Source: Planctomycetota bacterium
Lineage (GTDB): Bacteria > Planctomycetota > Phycisphaerae > Phycisphaerales > UBA1924
NCBI GenBank assembly: GCA_033763975.1
Contig: JANRJM010000001.1
Span: 62,001-126,000, forward strand
DNA: 64,000 nucleotides
Direction of reading: 5' to 3'
Under the pieces are notes generated by a model that did no database searches, was not told the DNA's origin, and saw nothing but the letters and a program-made list of their open reading frames with translations. Shown one piece after another: positions 45,201 to 52,949 of this stretch; positions within the stretch are counted from its first letter, which is position 1, and each line of letters opens with the position of its first letter. The position numbers were made by a program, and so were the translations under genes.

Positions 45201-46070
45201 GAACCACGCCCCAACGATCGCGGAGTCGCCCGAGATCGCAACGGAGATGCCAAAGCTGTCGATCACCCCGCCGTCCGACGCGACGAGCTGCGCCTGCTGG
45301 GTCCAGGACGTGCCCGAGCGGGTGAAGACATAGGCCGAGCCCTGATCTTGGTTGGTGCCGACGTCGTCGAGCCACGCCCCGACGATCGCGGTGTCGCCCG
45401 AGAGCGCCACGGAAATGCCGAACTGATCGTCCGCGGCTCCGCCCGTGGCGGTCAACTGGGCCTGCTGGGTCCAGGTCGTGCCCGCGCGGGTGAAGACGTA
45501 CGCCGAGCCTTGATTGGGGTTGGCCCCGACGTCGTCGCCAAAGGCCGCGACGACCACGGTGTCGCCCGAGATCGCGACGGAGTTGCCGAAGTTGTCGAAC
45601 GTGGCGCCGCCCGTGGCGGTAATGCGGGCCTGCTGGGTCCACGTGGTGCCCGCGCGGGTGAATATGTACGCCGAGCCCTGATCGCTGTTGGCGCCGATGT
45701 TGTCGCCGCTCGCCCCGACGATCACGGTGTCGCCCGAGACCGCGACCGAAGTGCCGAAGTTATCGCTCGTCAGTCCGTCCGCGGCCGTCAGTGTGGCTTC
45801 GAGCGTCCATCCCGAGCCGGTCCAGCGATACACGTGGGCCGTCCCCTGGTTGGAGTTGCCGCCGACATCGTCGCTGGGCGCCCCGACGACCATCGTGTCG
45901 CCGTCCACCGCGACGGCCTGGCCGAACTGATCAGCCGCGGCGCCGGACGGGTGCAGCACCTGCAGCGGCGTGGACCGCTGCGCCGCGGCCGGAGCCAGCG
46001 CCACCAGCATCATCACGCAGGAAACTGTCGCACGAACGCCCGCCTACCACGCGCCCCTTCGAAGGTCCAT
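42243..46070 (-). pseudogene. FG-GAP repeat (beta-propeller) surface protein with dockerin-like C-terminus, two in-frame stops
   Basis: One long frame of about 1275 codons, cut by TAG at 46044-46046 (codon 9) and TAA at 44154-44156. The true start is probably ATG 46070, with GGGAG upstream: MDLRRGAW-stop-AGVRATV, continuing into VMMLVALAPAAAQR, makes a complete signal peptide. Fourteen repeats of about 52 residues follow (SVALSGDTAIVGA, then DQGSAYVFTR in each), enough for two seven-bladed propellers. The TAA replaces the Tyr codon of repeat 11. A beta-rich region (NNAGAVTTIRGETLYVFGSL) leads to two calcium-loop repeats, PDFNQDGNVDQDDIECLAQV and PDFNRDGNVDQDDIDVLAQV, typical of the GC-type dockerin-like ends of Phycisphaerae. 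The two open pieces are 44154-46016 and 42243-44054 (from their first ATG). It would be a secreted adhesin-like protein if intact. Confidence 0.85.
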
Positions 46071-46138
46071 TGTCGCTCCCCTCCCGAGTTGAACGCGACC
46101 AGTCTACAGCGGCGGGAGTTCTGTAAACCCTGAAAACT

Positions 46139-46429
46139 GTGGGGGCCTGCTGCCCCAACCGTCCTTCCCCGCGGTGCGGCGAGCGCGTGCGTCGGGGTCC
46201 GCGAGCCCGCGTGGAGGGCAAGCCGATCGTGCTCGTGCAGGGCGGCGCGCCGCTGGAGGAGAACATGCGCCAGGAACGCATCGACACCGATGACATCCTG
46301 CACGCGGCCCGGACTTCGCAGGGCCTGCACAGCATGGAGCAGATCGAGCAGGCGGTGCTCGAGCGGGGCGGAGCGATCTCGATCATCCCCGCGCCCAGCA
46401 GCGCGCCGGACCCGGCGCGCGCGACCTAG
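46139..46429 (+). pseudogene. DUF421 (YetF-type) protein remnant, C-terminal part only
   Basis: A 96-codon frame. From about codon 27 it reads GKPIVLVQGGAPLEENMRQE, then RIDTDDILHAARTSQGL and AVLERGGAISIIPAPSS, the cytosolic C-terminal domain of DUF421/YetF membrane proteins. The usual N-terminal transmembrane helices are missing; the preceding 25 codons are Arg/Pro-rich and unrelated. There is no Shine-Dalgarno. It is therefore a 5'-truncated remnant, lying back-to-back with the decayed FG-GAP gene, which suggests that a deletion or rearrangement happened here. Confidence 0.7.
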
Positions 46430-46472
46430 CCCGGGACGCCGGCGGGCGTGGTGCGCGGGCGTTCGCGCCCGG

Positions 46473-47636
46473 TCACGACGAGGCCGAGCGCGCGTTGACG
46501 AGCTCGGGCTCCTTCCGCTGCGCGGGGCGCTCGATGCGCTGGTCGGGCGAGGGGTGGCGCGTCTGCGCCGTGGGCGGCAGGCGCAGGGCGACGTCGCGCG
46601 CGATGGACTGCTGCAGTGCGCGGACGACGCGGACATCCGCGAGGCCCTCGGCCCCGGAGGGCTCGGGCACGCGTCCCGAGCGGAGGCAGTCGGAGAAGTA
46701 CTGTATCTCGGCGGCGAACTGATCTCGCTGCGAGAAGGAGCGCTCGCGCGTCTTGCCGTCGACCGTGATGCGCAGGCCCAGCCCCTCGGTGTACTCGTAG
46801 GCGGGCTCGACGCGGACATCGCCCCGGGTGCCGTAGACCTGGTACCAACTGGCCTCGGCGAGGGCGAAGCTGCACGCGAACATCGCCAGGCGGTCGCCCG
46901 GGAAGCGCAGGTGCGCGGTGATCGTGTCGCTGACTTCGTCGAAGCGGCCGTCGGGGCACCGGCGCGTCCACGCCTGGACCTCGACGGGCTCGCAGCCGAA
47001 GATCGTGCGTGCGGCGTTGATGCAATAGACGCCGATGTCGTAGAGCGGGCCGCCCCCGAGATCGGCGTCGAGGCGGATGTTCTGCGGGTCGGCGATCTGG
47101 TAGGAGAAGGCGGACAGGAACAGGCGGGGCTCGCCGATCTCGCCCTCGCGCACGATCTCGAGCGCCTTGAGGTTGGCGGGCTCGAAGTGCAGGCGGTAGG
47201 CGGTCATGAGCAGCACCTCGTGGCGCTCACACGCGTCGATCATCTCGACGCATTCGCCCTCGGTCATGCCCAGAGGCTTCTCGCAGAGGACGTGCACGCC
47301 CGCGCGGGCCGCACGGTGCACGTACTCGGCGTGTTCGGTGTTCGGCGTCGCGATGTAGACGGCGTCGATGTCCTCCTCGGCGAGGCACGCTTCGAGATCG
47401 CGGTAGGTGTACCGCGCGTCGACCTTGTACCGATCGCCCAGTTCGTCGAGCTTGCGAGGATCGCCCGACACCAGCGCCGCCAGCTCTGAGTTCCGCGCCC
47501 GCCGGAAGGCCGGCAGCACGGCGGCCTGGGCGATGTGCCCCAGGCCGATGACCGCGTACCGCACGCGCGCGTGGCGGCCGAGGGGGCGGCGGTCGTCGTC
47601 GTGGGAAAAACGCTCGTCGGGTCGGGTCGCGGGCAT
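46473..47636 (-). CDS. Gfo/Idh/MocA-family oxidoreductase
   Basis: A 387-residue NAD(P)-dependent sugar-type dehydrogenase. The Rossmann motif RYAVIGLGHIAQAAVLPAFR lies near residues 26-45, DAVYIATPNTEHAEYVHRAA follows, and the family motif with catalytic Lys is HVLCEKPLGMTEGE. DADLGGGPLYDIGVYCINAA is typical of the glucose-fructose oxidoreductase branch. No twin-arginine signal is present, so it is cytosolic. AGGAG lies 8 nt before the ATG. The last 25 residues are a charged tail. The substrate is unknown. Confidence 0.9.
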   Translation of the reverse strand: MPATRPDERFSHDDDRRPLGRHARVRYAVIGLGHIAQAAVLPAFRRARNSELAALVSGDPRKLDELGDRYKVDARYTYRDLEACLAEEDIDAVYIATPNTEHAEYVHRAARAGVHVLCEKPLGMTEGECVEMIDACERHEVLLMTAYRLHFEPANLKALEIVREGEIGEPRLFLSAFSYQIADPQNIRLDADLGGGPLYDIGVYCINAARTIFGCEPVEVQAWTRRCPDGRFDEVSDTITAHLRFPGDRLAMFACSFALAEASWYQVYGTRGDVRVEPAYEYTEGLGLRITVDGKTRERSFSQRDQFAAEIQYFSDCLRSGRVPEPSGAEGLADVRVVRALQQSIARDVALRLPPTAQTRHPSPDQRIERPAQRKEPELVNARSASS

Positions 47637-47760
47637 CGGGGTCTCCTGCGGGTGTCGCTCGGTCCGCGCAGACCGTCACGCGCCGGCACGCATGCGCGAT
47701 CGTCGTGAAGTCGTGCTGAACCGCCCATGAACGGCCTGCGAGGCGAAGGCGAGTTTCTGC

Positions 47761-48693
47761 CTAGGCGGCGTAGATGCCGTCTTCCTGGAGCGCCTTGTTG
47801 ATGGCGACGCCCGCGGTGGCGCCTTCACCGGCGGCGACAATCGCGAACTGCACGTCTCGGTCTGCATCCCCAGCGACGTACAGCCCCGGCACGCCGGTCT
47901 GCTGCCTGTCGCCGGTCACCACTCCGCCCTCGTCGGTCGTGGCGCAGCCGAGCAGCGAAGGGAGCGTGCTGCGCTGGACCTGGCCCGTGTTGAAGAACAT
48001 CGCGTCGCGTTCGATGGCGCCTCCACCGGCAAAGAGGATCCGCTCGAGCCGCCCGTCGACGCCTTCCACGCGGGCGAGGCGCTCGACGCACACGACGACG
48101 CCCGCCCGGGCCGCCCGCTCGCGCAGGTCGCCGCTGGGGAGTTCGCCGTCGGTGCAGGCGACCACGTCGCGGCTCCAGTTGCGGAGCACGAGGGCGAGCC
48201 CGAGGCCCTTGTCGCCGGATCCGTACGCCGCGAGGCGCCGGTCGCGATGGCCCCATCCGTCGCAGTACGGGCAGTGGTGGATCGAGCGGCCGTACAGCGG
48301 CAGGAGGCCCTCGATGGGCGGGAGCACGTCTGTGACGCCGGTCGCGAGCAGGAGTTTGCGGCATGTGAGGCTGATCTCGGCGTGCGGTTCGACGGACGGG
48401 ACCGGGCGATAGGTGACGCTGAACCCGGGGGGTGTGGAGTGCGCGTCGATGGCCGTGCCCTCGCGGAAGTGGACGTCGTGCCGGGCGAGTTCGTCACGCC
48501 CGAGCGCGCGGAGGTCGGCGGGCGCGATGCCGTCGCGGGTGAGGAAGTTGTGGAGCGAGGTGGCGTGGTGGTTGCGCCCGGCGCCGGCGTCGATGACCAT
48601 GACGGAGCGACGGCAGCGTGCGAGCACGAGGGCGGCGGAGAGGCCGGCCGGACCGGCACCCACGATGACGACGTCGAGGTCGGGATCGGTCAT
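47761..48693 (-). CDS. Thioredoxin-reductase-like FAD/NAD(P)-dependent oxidoreductase
   Basis: A 310-residue two-dinucleotide-domain flavoprotein. The FAD motif is VVIVGAGPAGLSAALVLARC, the redox pair is in HHCPYCDGWGHRDR (CxxC), and the C-terminal FAD motif is GLYVAGDADRDVQFAIVAAG. The usual GxGxxA NAD(P) motif is changed to AAYGSGDKGLGLALV. Such proteins are often annotated as thioredoxin reductases but their partner may differ. There is no thioredoxin gene nearby. ATG 48693 has no clear Shine-Dalgarno. Confidence 0.88.
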   Translation of the reverse strand: MTDPDLDVVIVGAGPAGLSAALVLARCRRSVMVIDAGAGRNHHATSLHNFLTRDGIAPADLRALGRDELARHDVHFREGTAIDAHSTPPGFSVTYRPVPSVEPHAEISLTCRKLLLATGVTDVLPPIEGLLPLYGRSIHHCPYCDGWGHRDRRLAAYGSGDKGLGLALVLRNWSRDVVACTDGELPSGDLRERAARAGVVVCVERLARVEGVDGRLERILFAGGGAIERDAMFFNTGQVQRSTLPSLLGCATTDEGGVVTGDRQQTGVPGLYVAGDADRDVQFAIVAAGEGATAGVAINKALQEDGIYAA

Positions 48694-48724
48694 CGGTGGT
48701 GTGCCCGGTGTCAGCGCGTGAAAG

Positions 48725-48754
48725 GGGGCCCGGAGTCTGACGACTTCGGGCCCC
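48725..48754 (-). terminator. Rho-independent terminator of the DUF892-fusion gene
   Basis: A 12-bp stem with one G-T wobble (48725-48736 with 48743-48754, loop of 6) is followed on the minus strand by CTTTC. It lies 27 nt past the stop codon at 48781. Confidence 0.7.
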
Positions 48755-48780
48755 GCTCCCTCCTGCGCCGCAAAGGCGGG

Positions 48781-49956
48781 TTAGCGCCCGCCGTGGGAAT
48801 GCTGTCCGCCGAGGGCGCGGCCGCGCTGGGCACGCTCCCAGGACTCACGGGAATAGTGGCGACCGGCGGAGTCGGTGTACCCGCGTCCGCCGCCGCCGCC
48901 GCCGCCGCTGTTGCTGCTGCTGCGAGACGACGAGCCGCCGTTCGAGCGGGAGCGGGAGCGCCCACCCCGATCGTCGTCATCGTCGTTGCGCGAGGACCGC
49001 CCGCTGCTGCCGCGCGAGGACGACGAAGAGCGGGAGCGTCCGCCGCGGTCGTCGTCGTCGTCATCGTCGCGCGAGGAGCGCCGTCCGCCGCCGCCGGAGG
49101 AGCCGGCGAACTGCCCGTACTCGTCGCGCTCCTGCGAGCGAGCGGAGTTGTACCCGCCGCGGCTGCGTCCTTCGTACGAGCCGCGATCATCGTCGTAATC
49201 GGACGAGCGTGACGAGCGCCGGCCGGAGTAGTCCTCGTCGTACCTCGAGCGTCCGCTCCGTCGGTCGTCGTCGTAGCGATCTTCGTCGTACCTTCCCATG
49301 CCTGAGCTCCTTTCCGAGTTGAGTGCGTGACTGCCCGGAGTCGCCCCGCCTGCGAGCGTGTTGGTCCCGCCGGCGCTCGCCGCGCGGGGACGCGCGGGCG
49401 TTGCCGCGCGTTGGGCGTTCTGTGTCGATGTCGTGGATTCCGTGGTGTCGGTGCTGTCCGATGCATCCTGCGAGCCGGTCGCGTCTTCGGGCGTGCCGCC
49501 CGCGAGCCGCGTGAGCGAGCGGCTGGTGTTGCGTTCTTCCTCCAGCGTGGCGCGGAGCGCCTCGAGGTCTTCCGTGCGTCCGAGCTTGGTCGCCAGCAGG
49601 ATGAGCGACTCGTACGCCGACGTCTCGTAGTGCTCGACCTTCTGCGCGCCGGCGATGAGCACGGTGTCGCGGATCGACTCGGCGGGCTCCTTGCCCAGCG
49701 TCTCTTCGCCCTCGGCGATGATGGCCTCCATGCCCTTGCACTTCACACGCCCGGCGCCCTGCCCGAGCGACTTGAGGATCGCCTCGAGGCGGGTCACCTG
49801 CTCGCGGGTTTCTTCGAGGTGCGATTCGAACGCGCTCTTGAGCGATTCGCCGGCGGCGGCGGCCAGCTTGGGCAGCGCCTTGATGAGCTGGCGTTCCGCG
49901 CTGAGCGTGTCGCGGATCGCGTGGAGGTAGACGTCCTGCTCGGATTCCAACTTCAT
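48781..49956 (-). CDS. DUF892 (YciE-type ferritin-like) protein fused to a low-complexity Asp/Arg/Ser/Gly tail
   Basis: One 391-residue frame. Residues 1-152 are a DUF892/YciE four-helix, ferritin-like domain (VYLHAIRDTLSAERQLIKAL, FESHLEETREQVTRLEAILK, ESIRDTVLIAGAQKVEHYET), usually linked to stress responses. A Thr/Ala/Ser linker (153-219) follows. Residues 220-391 are almost entirely D/R/S/G/Y, ending with GRGYTDSAGRHYSRESWERA. At Met220 (49299) there is a strong internal ribosome site, AAAGGAG 7 nt upstream, so the tail may also be made alone or may once have been a separate gene. The start at 49956 fits the DUF892 N-terminus. Confidence 0.8.
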   Translation of the reverse strand: MKLESEQDVYLHAIRDTLSAERQLIKALPKLAAAAGESLKSAFESHLEETREQVTRLEAILKSLGQGAGRVKCKGMEAIIAEGEETLGKEPAESIRDTVLIAGAQKVEHYETSAYESLILLATKLGRTEDLEALRATLEEERNTSRSLTRLAGGTPEDATGSQDASDSTDTTESTTSTQNAQRAATPARPRAASAGGTNTLAGGATPGSHALNSERSSGMGRYDEDRYDDDRRSGRSRYDEDYSGRRSSRSSDYDDDRGSYEGRSRGGYNSARSQERDEYGQFAGSSGGGGRRSSRDDDDDDDRGGRSRSSSSSRGSSGRSSRNDDDDDRGGRSRSRSNGGSSSRSSSNSGGGGGGGRGYTDSAGRHYSRESWERAQRGRALGGQHSHGGR

Positions 49957-50199
49957 GGTTGTGTTCCTGGGGATGGGGAGACCGCGTAATGCGGGAGCGC
50001 CTGAAACATGCATGAGCCCGCGGCGCGCTGGGGGGCGCACCGGCGGGCGATGATCACGCGGAACTCACTGGCGCTTCACAGCGGGTGGGCACGGTTGCAG
50101 GTGCATCACGCGACGGCTCGCGTGGCAGCGCCGGTGTTCGGCGCCCGCGAGGCGGCGCCGGACCCAACGACCAAACCCCCCACCCCGAGGAGTTCCGTC

Positions 50200-50871
50200 A
50201 TGACGACCATTCCCACGCAGACGACCGTTGTGCCCGTTCGAACGGATGGAGTGGCCCGCGCCGGCTACTGGGAATCCACGTGGGGCCCGATCCTGATGGG
50301 CGTCGTGGCGTCCATCGGGCTGCAGTTCGTCTTCACGGTGCTGGGCGTGGCGATCGGCGCGAGCACCGATCCGTACGAGCGCGAGCTCGGGATCTCCGCC
50401 GCGCTGTGGTGGCTCATCACGGGCACCATCGCGCTGTTCTTCGGCGGGTTCGTGATGGGGCACGTCGCGAACATGCGTCGCGGGATGCCGCTGCACCTGG
50501 CGGGCATCGCGATGTGGGCGACCGTGGGCCTGTTCGGGTTCATGGTGATCTGGTCGGGGACGGGCATGGTGAGCCAGAGCCCGTTCGCGATCATGCGGGC
50601 GGATCGGTACGTCGACACGCGCGCCGGCGCGATGGATTCGGCCGCCGCACTGGGCGACGACACGGCGACGCCGGTGACCGCCGAAGAGGCCCGCCGCGCG
50701 GTGCGTACGGCGTCGTGGTGGGCGGTCATCGGCCTGCTCGCCGGGGCCGTGGCGTCGGTCGCGGGCGCGAACGCGGGCGTGCCGCACCGCGGGCTGCGCG
50801 ATCGCGACGCGTTGCGCGATCGCGACGCGATGCGCGACCGCGACCTCTCTCGCTCCACGACCACGCCGTAG
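50200..50871 (+). CDS. Small membrane protein with a charged repeat tail, function unknown
   Basis: A 223-residue protein with four hydrophobic helices (for example WGPILMGVVASIGLQFVFTV, LWWLITGTIALFFGGFVMGH, LAGIAMWATVGLFGFMVIWS and WWAVIGLLAGAVASVAGANA). The C-terminus repeats RDRDA three times. It broadly resembles small PhnA-like/YrzE-like stress membrane proteins, but that match is weak. GAGGAG precedes the ATG. It is divergent from the DUF892-fusion gene across a 243-nt gap and 29 nt upstream of an SDR gene, so probably co-transcribed with the latter. Confidence 0.65.
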   Translation: MTTIPTQTTVVPVRTDGVARAGYWESTWGPILMGVVASIGLQFVFTVLGVAIGASTDPYERELGISAALWWLITGTIALFFGGFVMGHVANMRRGMPLHLAGIAMWATVGLFGFMVIWSGTGMVSQSPFAIMRADRYVDTRAGAMDSAAALGDDTATPVTAEEARRAVRTASWWAVIGLLAGAVASVAGANAGVPHRGLRDRDALRDRDAMRDRDLSRSTTTP

Positions 50872-50900
50872 CACCCGCTACACGCCCGGAGCGCACCGTC

Positions 50901-51818
50901 ATGCAGGTCACTCTCAAGCCGCTGGACCAGCAGGTCATGGTCCTCACGGGGGCGTCGAGCGGGATCGGCCTGGCGACCGCGCACGCCGCGGCGGAGCGGG
51001 GCGCCGCGGTCGTCCTCCTGGCGCGCAGCGCGCAGGCGATCACCTCGATCGCCGAGGACATCCGGGGGGCGAAGGGGCGGGCCCTCGCCGTGCCGTGCGA
51101 CGTGTCGGATCGCGTGCAGGTCGAGACGGCGGCGCGTGCGGCGATCAACGCCTTCGGGCGATTCGACACCTGGGTGAACAACGCCGGGGTCTCGATCTTC
51201 GGGCGCATCGAAGAGGTGAGCCAGGAGGACGCGCGGCGTCTGTTCGACACCAACTTCTGGGGCGTGCTCAACGGGTGTCTGGCGGCGCTCCCGCACCTCA
51301 AGCGGTCCGGCGGGGCGCTGATCAACGTCGGCAGCGAGGTGTCGGAGGCGGCGCTGCCGTTGCAGGGCATCTACGCAGCGTCGAAGCACGCCGTGAAAGG
51401 GCTGACCGACACGCTGCGGATCGAGGTGTGCGAGGTGGAAGAGGCGCCGGTGGCGATCACGCTGATCCAGCCGACGGCGGTGAACACGCCGTACCCCGTG
51501 CACGCGCGGAACTACATGGCGCGCGAGCCCAAGCTGCCGACGCCGCAGATCGGGCCGGAGCGCGTCGCAGAGGCGATCCTCGACGCGGCTCAGAAGCCGA
51601 CGCGCTACGCAAAGGTCGGGGCCATGGCGTCGATCAACACCGCGATGGCCAAGGTGATGCCGGGCCTGGCCGACCGGATGGCCGCCAAGCAGGTCGACCG
51701 GCAGCAGGAGCCCTTTCCGGCGATGCACCGCGCCGGGGCGCTGCACCTGCCGTCCGACACGACGGGCAGCGTCGGCCAGGTGCACGGCACGCCATCGCCC
51801 GACGACACGCGCCGATAG
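50901..51818 (+). CDS. Short-chain dehydrogenase/reductase
   Basis: A 305-residue classical SDR with an added tail. The cofactor motif VLTGASSGIGLATAHAAAER lies near residues 14-33, NNAG in FDTWVNNAGVSIFG, and the catalytic Ser and YxxxK are in INVGSEVSEAALPLQGIYAA followed by SKHAVKG. After the fold, about 50 residues (QVDRQQEPFPAMHRAGALHL) are unlike other SDRs. The substrate is unknown. It ends 29 nt before the promoter of the histidine operon but is not part of it. Confidence 0.88.
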   Translation: MQVTLKPLDQQVMVLTGASSGIGLATAHAAAERGAAVVLLARSAQAITSIAEDIRGAKGRALAVPCDVSDRVQVETAARAAINAFGRFDTWVNNAGVSIFGRIEEVSQEDARRLFDTNFWGVLNGCLAALPHLKRSGGALINVGSEVSEAALPLQGIYAASKHAVKGLTDTLRIEVCEVEEAPVAITLIQPTAVNTPYPVHARNYMAREPKLPTPQIGPERVAEAILDAAQKPTRYAKVGAMASINTAMAKVMPGLADRMAAKQVDRQQEPFPAMHRAGALHLPSDTTGSVGQVHGTPSPDDTRR

Positions 51819-51847
51819 GTCGGCGCGGCGGCCCGCGGGACCACTGC

Positions 51848-51875
51848 TTGACACGGAACAGACGGCGGCTATCGT
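51848..51875 (+). promoter_or_regulatory. Promoter of the histidine operon
   Basis: A perfect TTGACA (51848-51853), a 16-nt spacer and TATCGT (51870-51875). Transcription should start at about 51882-51884, at or within two bases of the leader peptide ATG. Confidence 0.85.
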
Positions 51876-51883
51876 TGCCCGCA

Positions 51884-51943
51884 ATGACGCCCGTGCCGCA
51901 GCATTCCCACCATCATCATCACGCGTTCCGCGTGGCCGGATGA
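51884..51943 (+). CDS. hisL: his operon leader peptide with six histidines
   Basis: A 19-codon ORF, MTPVPQHSHHHHHAFRVAG, ending in TGA at 51941-51943. Histidines are codons 7 and 9-13 (51902-51904 and 51908-51922). The ATG lies 8 nt past the -10 element, so the peptide is probably translated from a leaderless mRNA; no Shine-Dalgarno could fit. It lies directly in front of a hairpin and the complete histidine biosynthesis operon. By analogy with enterobacterial hisL, a ribosome stalling at the His codons when charged tRNA-His is scarce would change the RNA fold downstream. The peptide itself has no other expected role. Confidence 0.85.
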   Translation: MTPVPQHSHHHHHAFRVAG

Positions 51944-52006
51944 TGGTGCGCTGAGGCGAAAGCCAACCTGAACGCGACCATCAACGCCGGCCAAGTGCCG
52001 GCGTTG
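51933..52006 (+). terminator. his attenuator: terminator hairpin and competing antiterminator pairing
   Basis: The terminator stem is a perfect 10 bp (51982-51991 with 51997-52006, loop CAAGT), followed by a weakly T-rich TGCGTTGT. An alternative pairing, TGGCCGG (51933-51939, the Val-Ala-Gly codons of the leader) with CCGGCCA (51987-51993), is a perfect 7 bp and would destroy that stem. A third hairpin (51941-51951 with 51974-51983, 10 bp with one bulge) overlaps the stem by two bases. A ribosome stalled at the His codons leaves 51933-51939 free, giving antitermination; one at the stop codon covers it, giving termination. Confidence 0.7.
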
Positions 52007-52046
52007 TGCGTTGTAGGGCGCGCACGACCCCGGTGCTGATGCCGGC

Positions 52047-52949
52047 ATGGAGCAGACCATGCCGCCGAACACGACCGAAGGACCGGGAACGCCCGCGCTG
52101 CTGCGCATGGCGCTCCCGAAAGGACGGATGCAGCCGGGCGTGTTCGCCCTGCTTGCGGACGCAGGGATCGACGTGCGCGTGGGCGCGCGCGGGTATCGCC
52201 CGCAGGTGTCGCTGGAGGGCGTGGACGCGAAGATCCTCAAGCCGCAGAACGTGGTCGAGATGCTCGCCGCGGGGTCGCGGGACATCGGCTTCGCGGGCGC
52301 CGACTGGGTGGAAGAACTGGGGGCGGACCTCGTCGAGGTGCTCGACACGGGGCTCGACGCGGTGCGGATGGTGGCGGCGGCGCCGGCGGGGGCGCTCGTC
52401 GGCGGGCGTCTCGCCCGCACGCCGCTCGTGGTGGCGTCGGAGTACGAGCGCCTCACCCGCCGGTGGATCGAGTCCAACGGGCTGGAGGCGCGGTTCGTGC
52501 TGTCGTACGGCGCGACGGAGGTCTTCCCGCCCGAGGACGCGGACTGCATCGTCGACATCACGGCGACCGGCGAGACGCTGCGGGCGCAGCACCTGGTGGT
52601 GTTCGACGAACTCATGCGCTCGTCGACGCGCGTGTACGCGAGCCCGCGAGCGATGGCCGATCCGGTGCGCCGCGGCGCGGTCGAGCGCCTGGTGATGCTG
52701 CTGCGCTCGGTGCTCGAGGCCCGCCAGCGTGTGATGATCGAGGTGAACGTGTCGGCCGAGGCGCTGGGACGCGTCATCGAGGGGCTTCCGTGCATGCGTG
52801 AGCCCACGATCTCGCCCCTGCACGCGCAGGCGGGGTTCGCGGTGAAGGCGGCCGTGCCCCGCAACCGCCTGCCGGCGCTCATCCCGGAGCTCAAGCGACG
52901 CGGGGGTACGGACCTGGTGGTGTCGCACCTCTCGCAGATCGTGCCATGA
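52047..52949 (+). CDS. hisG: ATP phosphoribosyltransferase, long form
   Basis: First step of histidine synthesis, ATP plus PRPP to phosphoribosyl-ATP; normally feedback-inhibited by histidine. The 300-residue length and the C-terminal ACT-like domain (about 220-300, VMIEVNVSAEALGRVIEGLP, then GFAVKAAVPRNRLPALIPEL) identify the long form HisG(L), which does not need HisZ. Catalytic parts include RMALPKGRM, DIGFAGADWVEELG and the PRPP loop CIVDITATGETLRAQ. ATG 52047 lies 40 nt past the attenuator stem; no good Shine-Dalgarno. Its stop overlaps the hisC start. Confidence 0.95.
   Translation: MEQTMPPNTTEGPGTPALLRMALPKGRMQPGVFALLADAGIDVRVGARGYRPQVSLEGVDAKILKPQNVVEMLAAGSRDIGFAGADWVEELGADLVEVLDTGLDAVRMVAAAPAGALVGGRLARTPLVVASEYERLTRRWIESNGLEARFVLSYGATEVFPPEDADCIVDITATGETLRAQHLVVFDELMRSSTRVYASPRAMADPVRRGAVERLVMLLRSVLEARQRVMIEVNVSAEALGRVIEGLPCMREPTISPLHAQAGFAVKAAVPRNRLPALIPELKRRGGTDLVVSHLSQIVP

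Noticed and set aside
51095-51943. Plus-strand frame of 282 codons ending in the His-rich stretch
   Set aside because: It runs through the SDR gene in another frame. Only the last 20 codons, after the his promoter, are taken as real (hisL).
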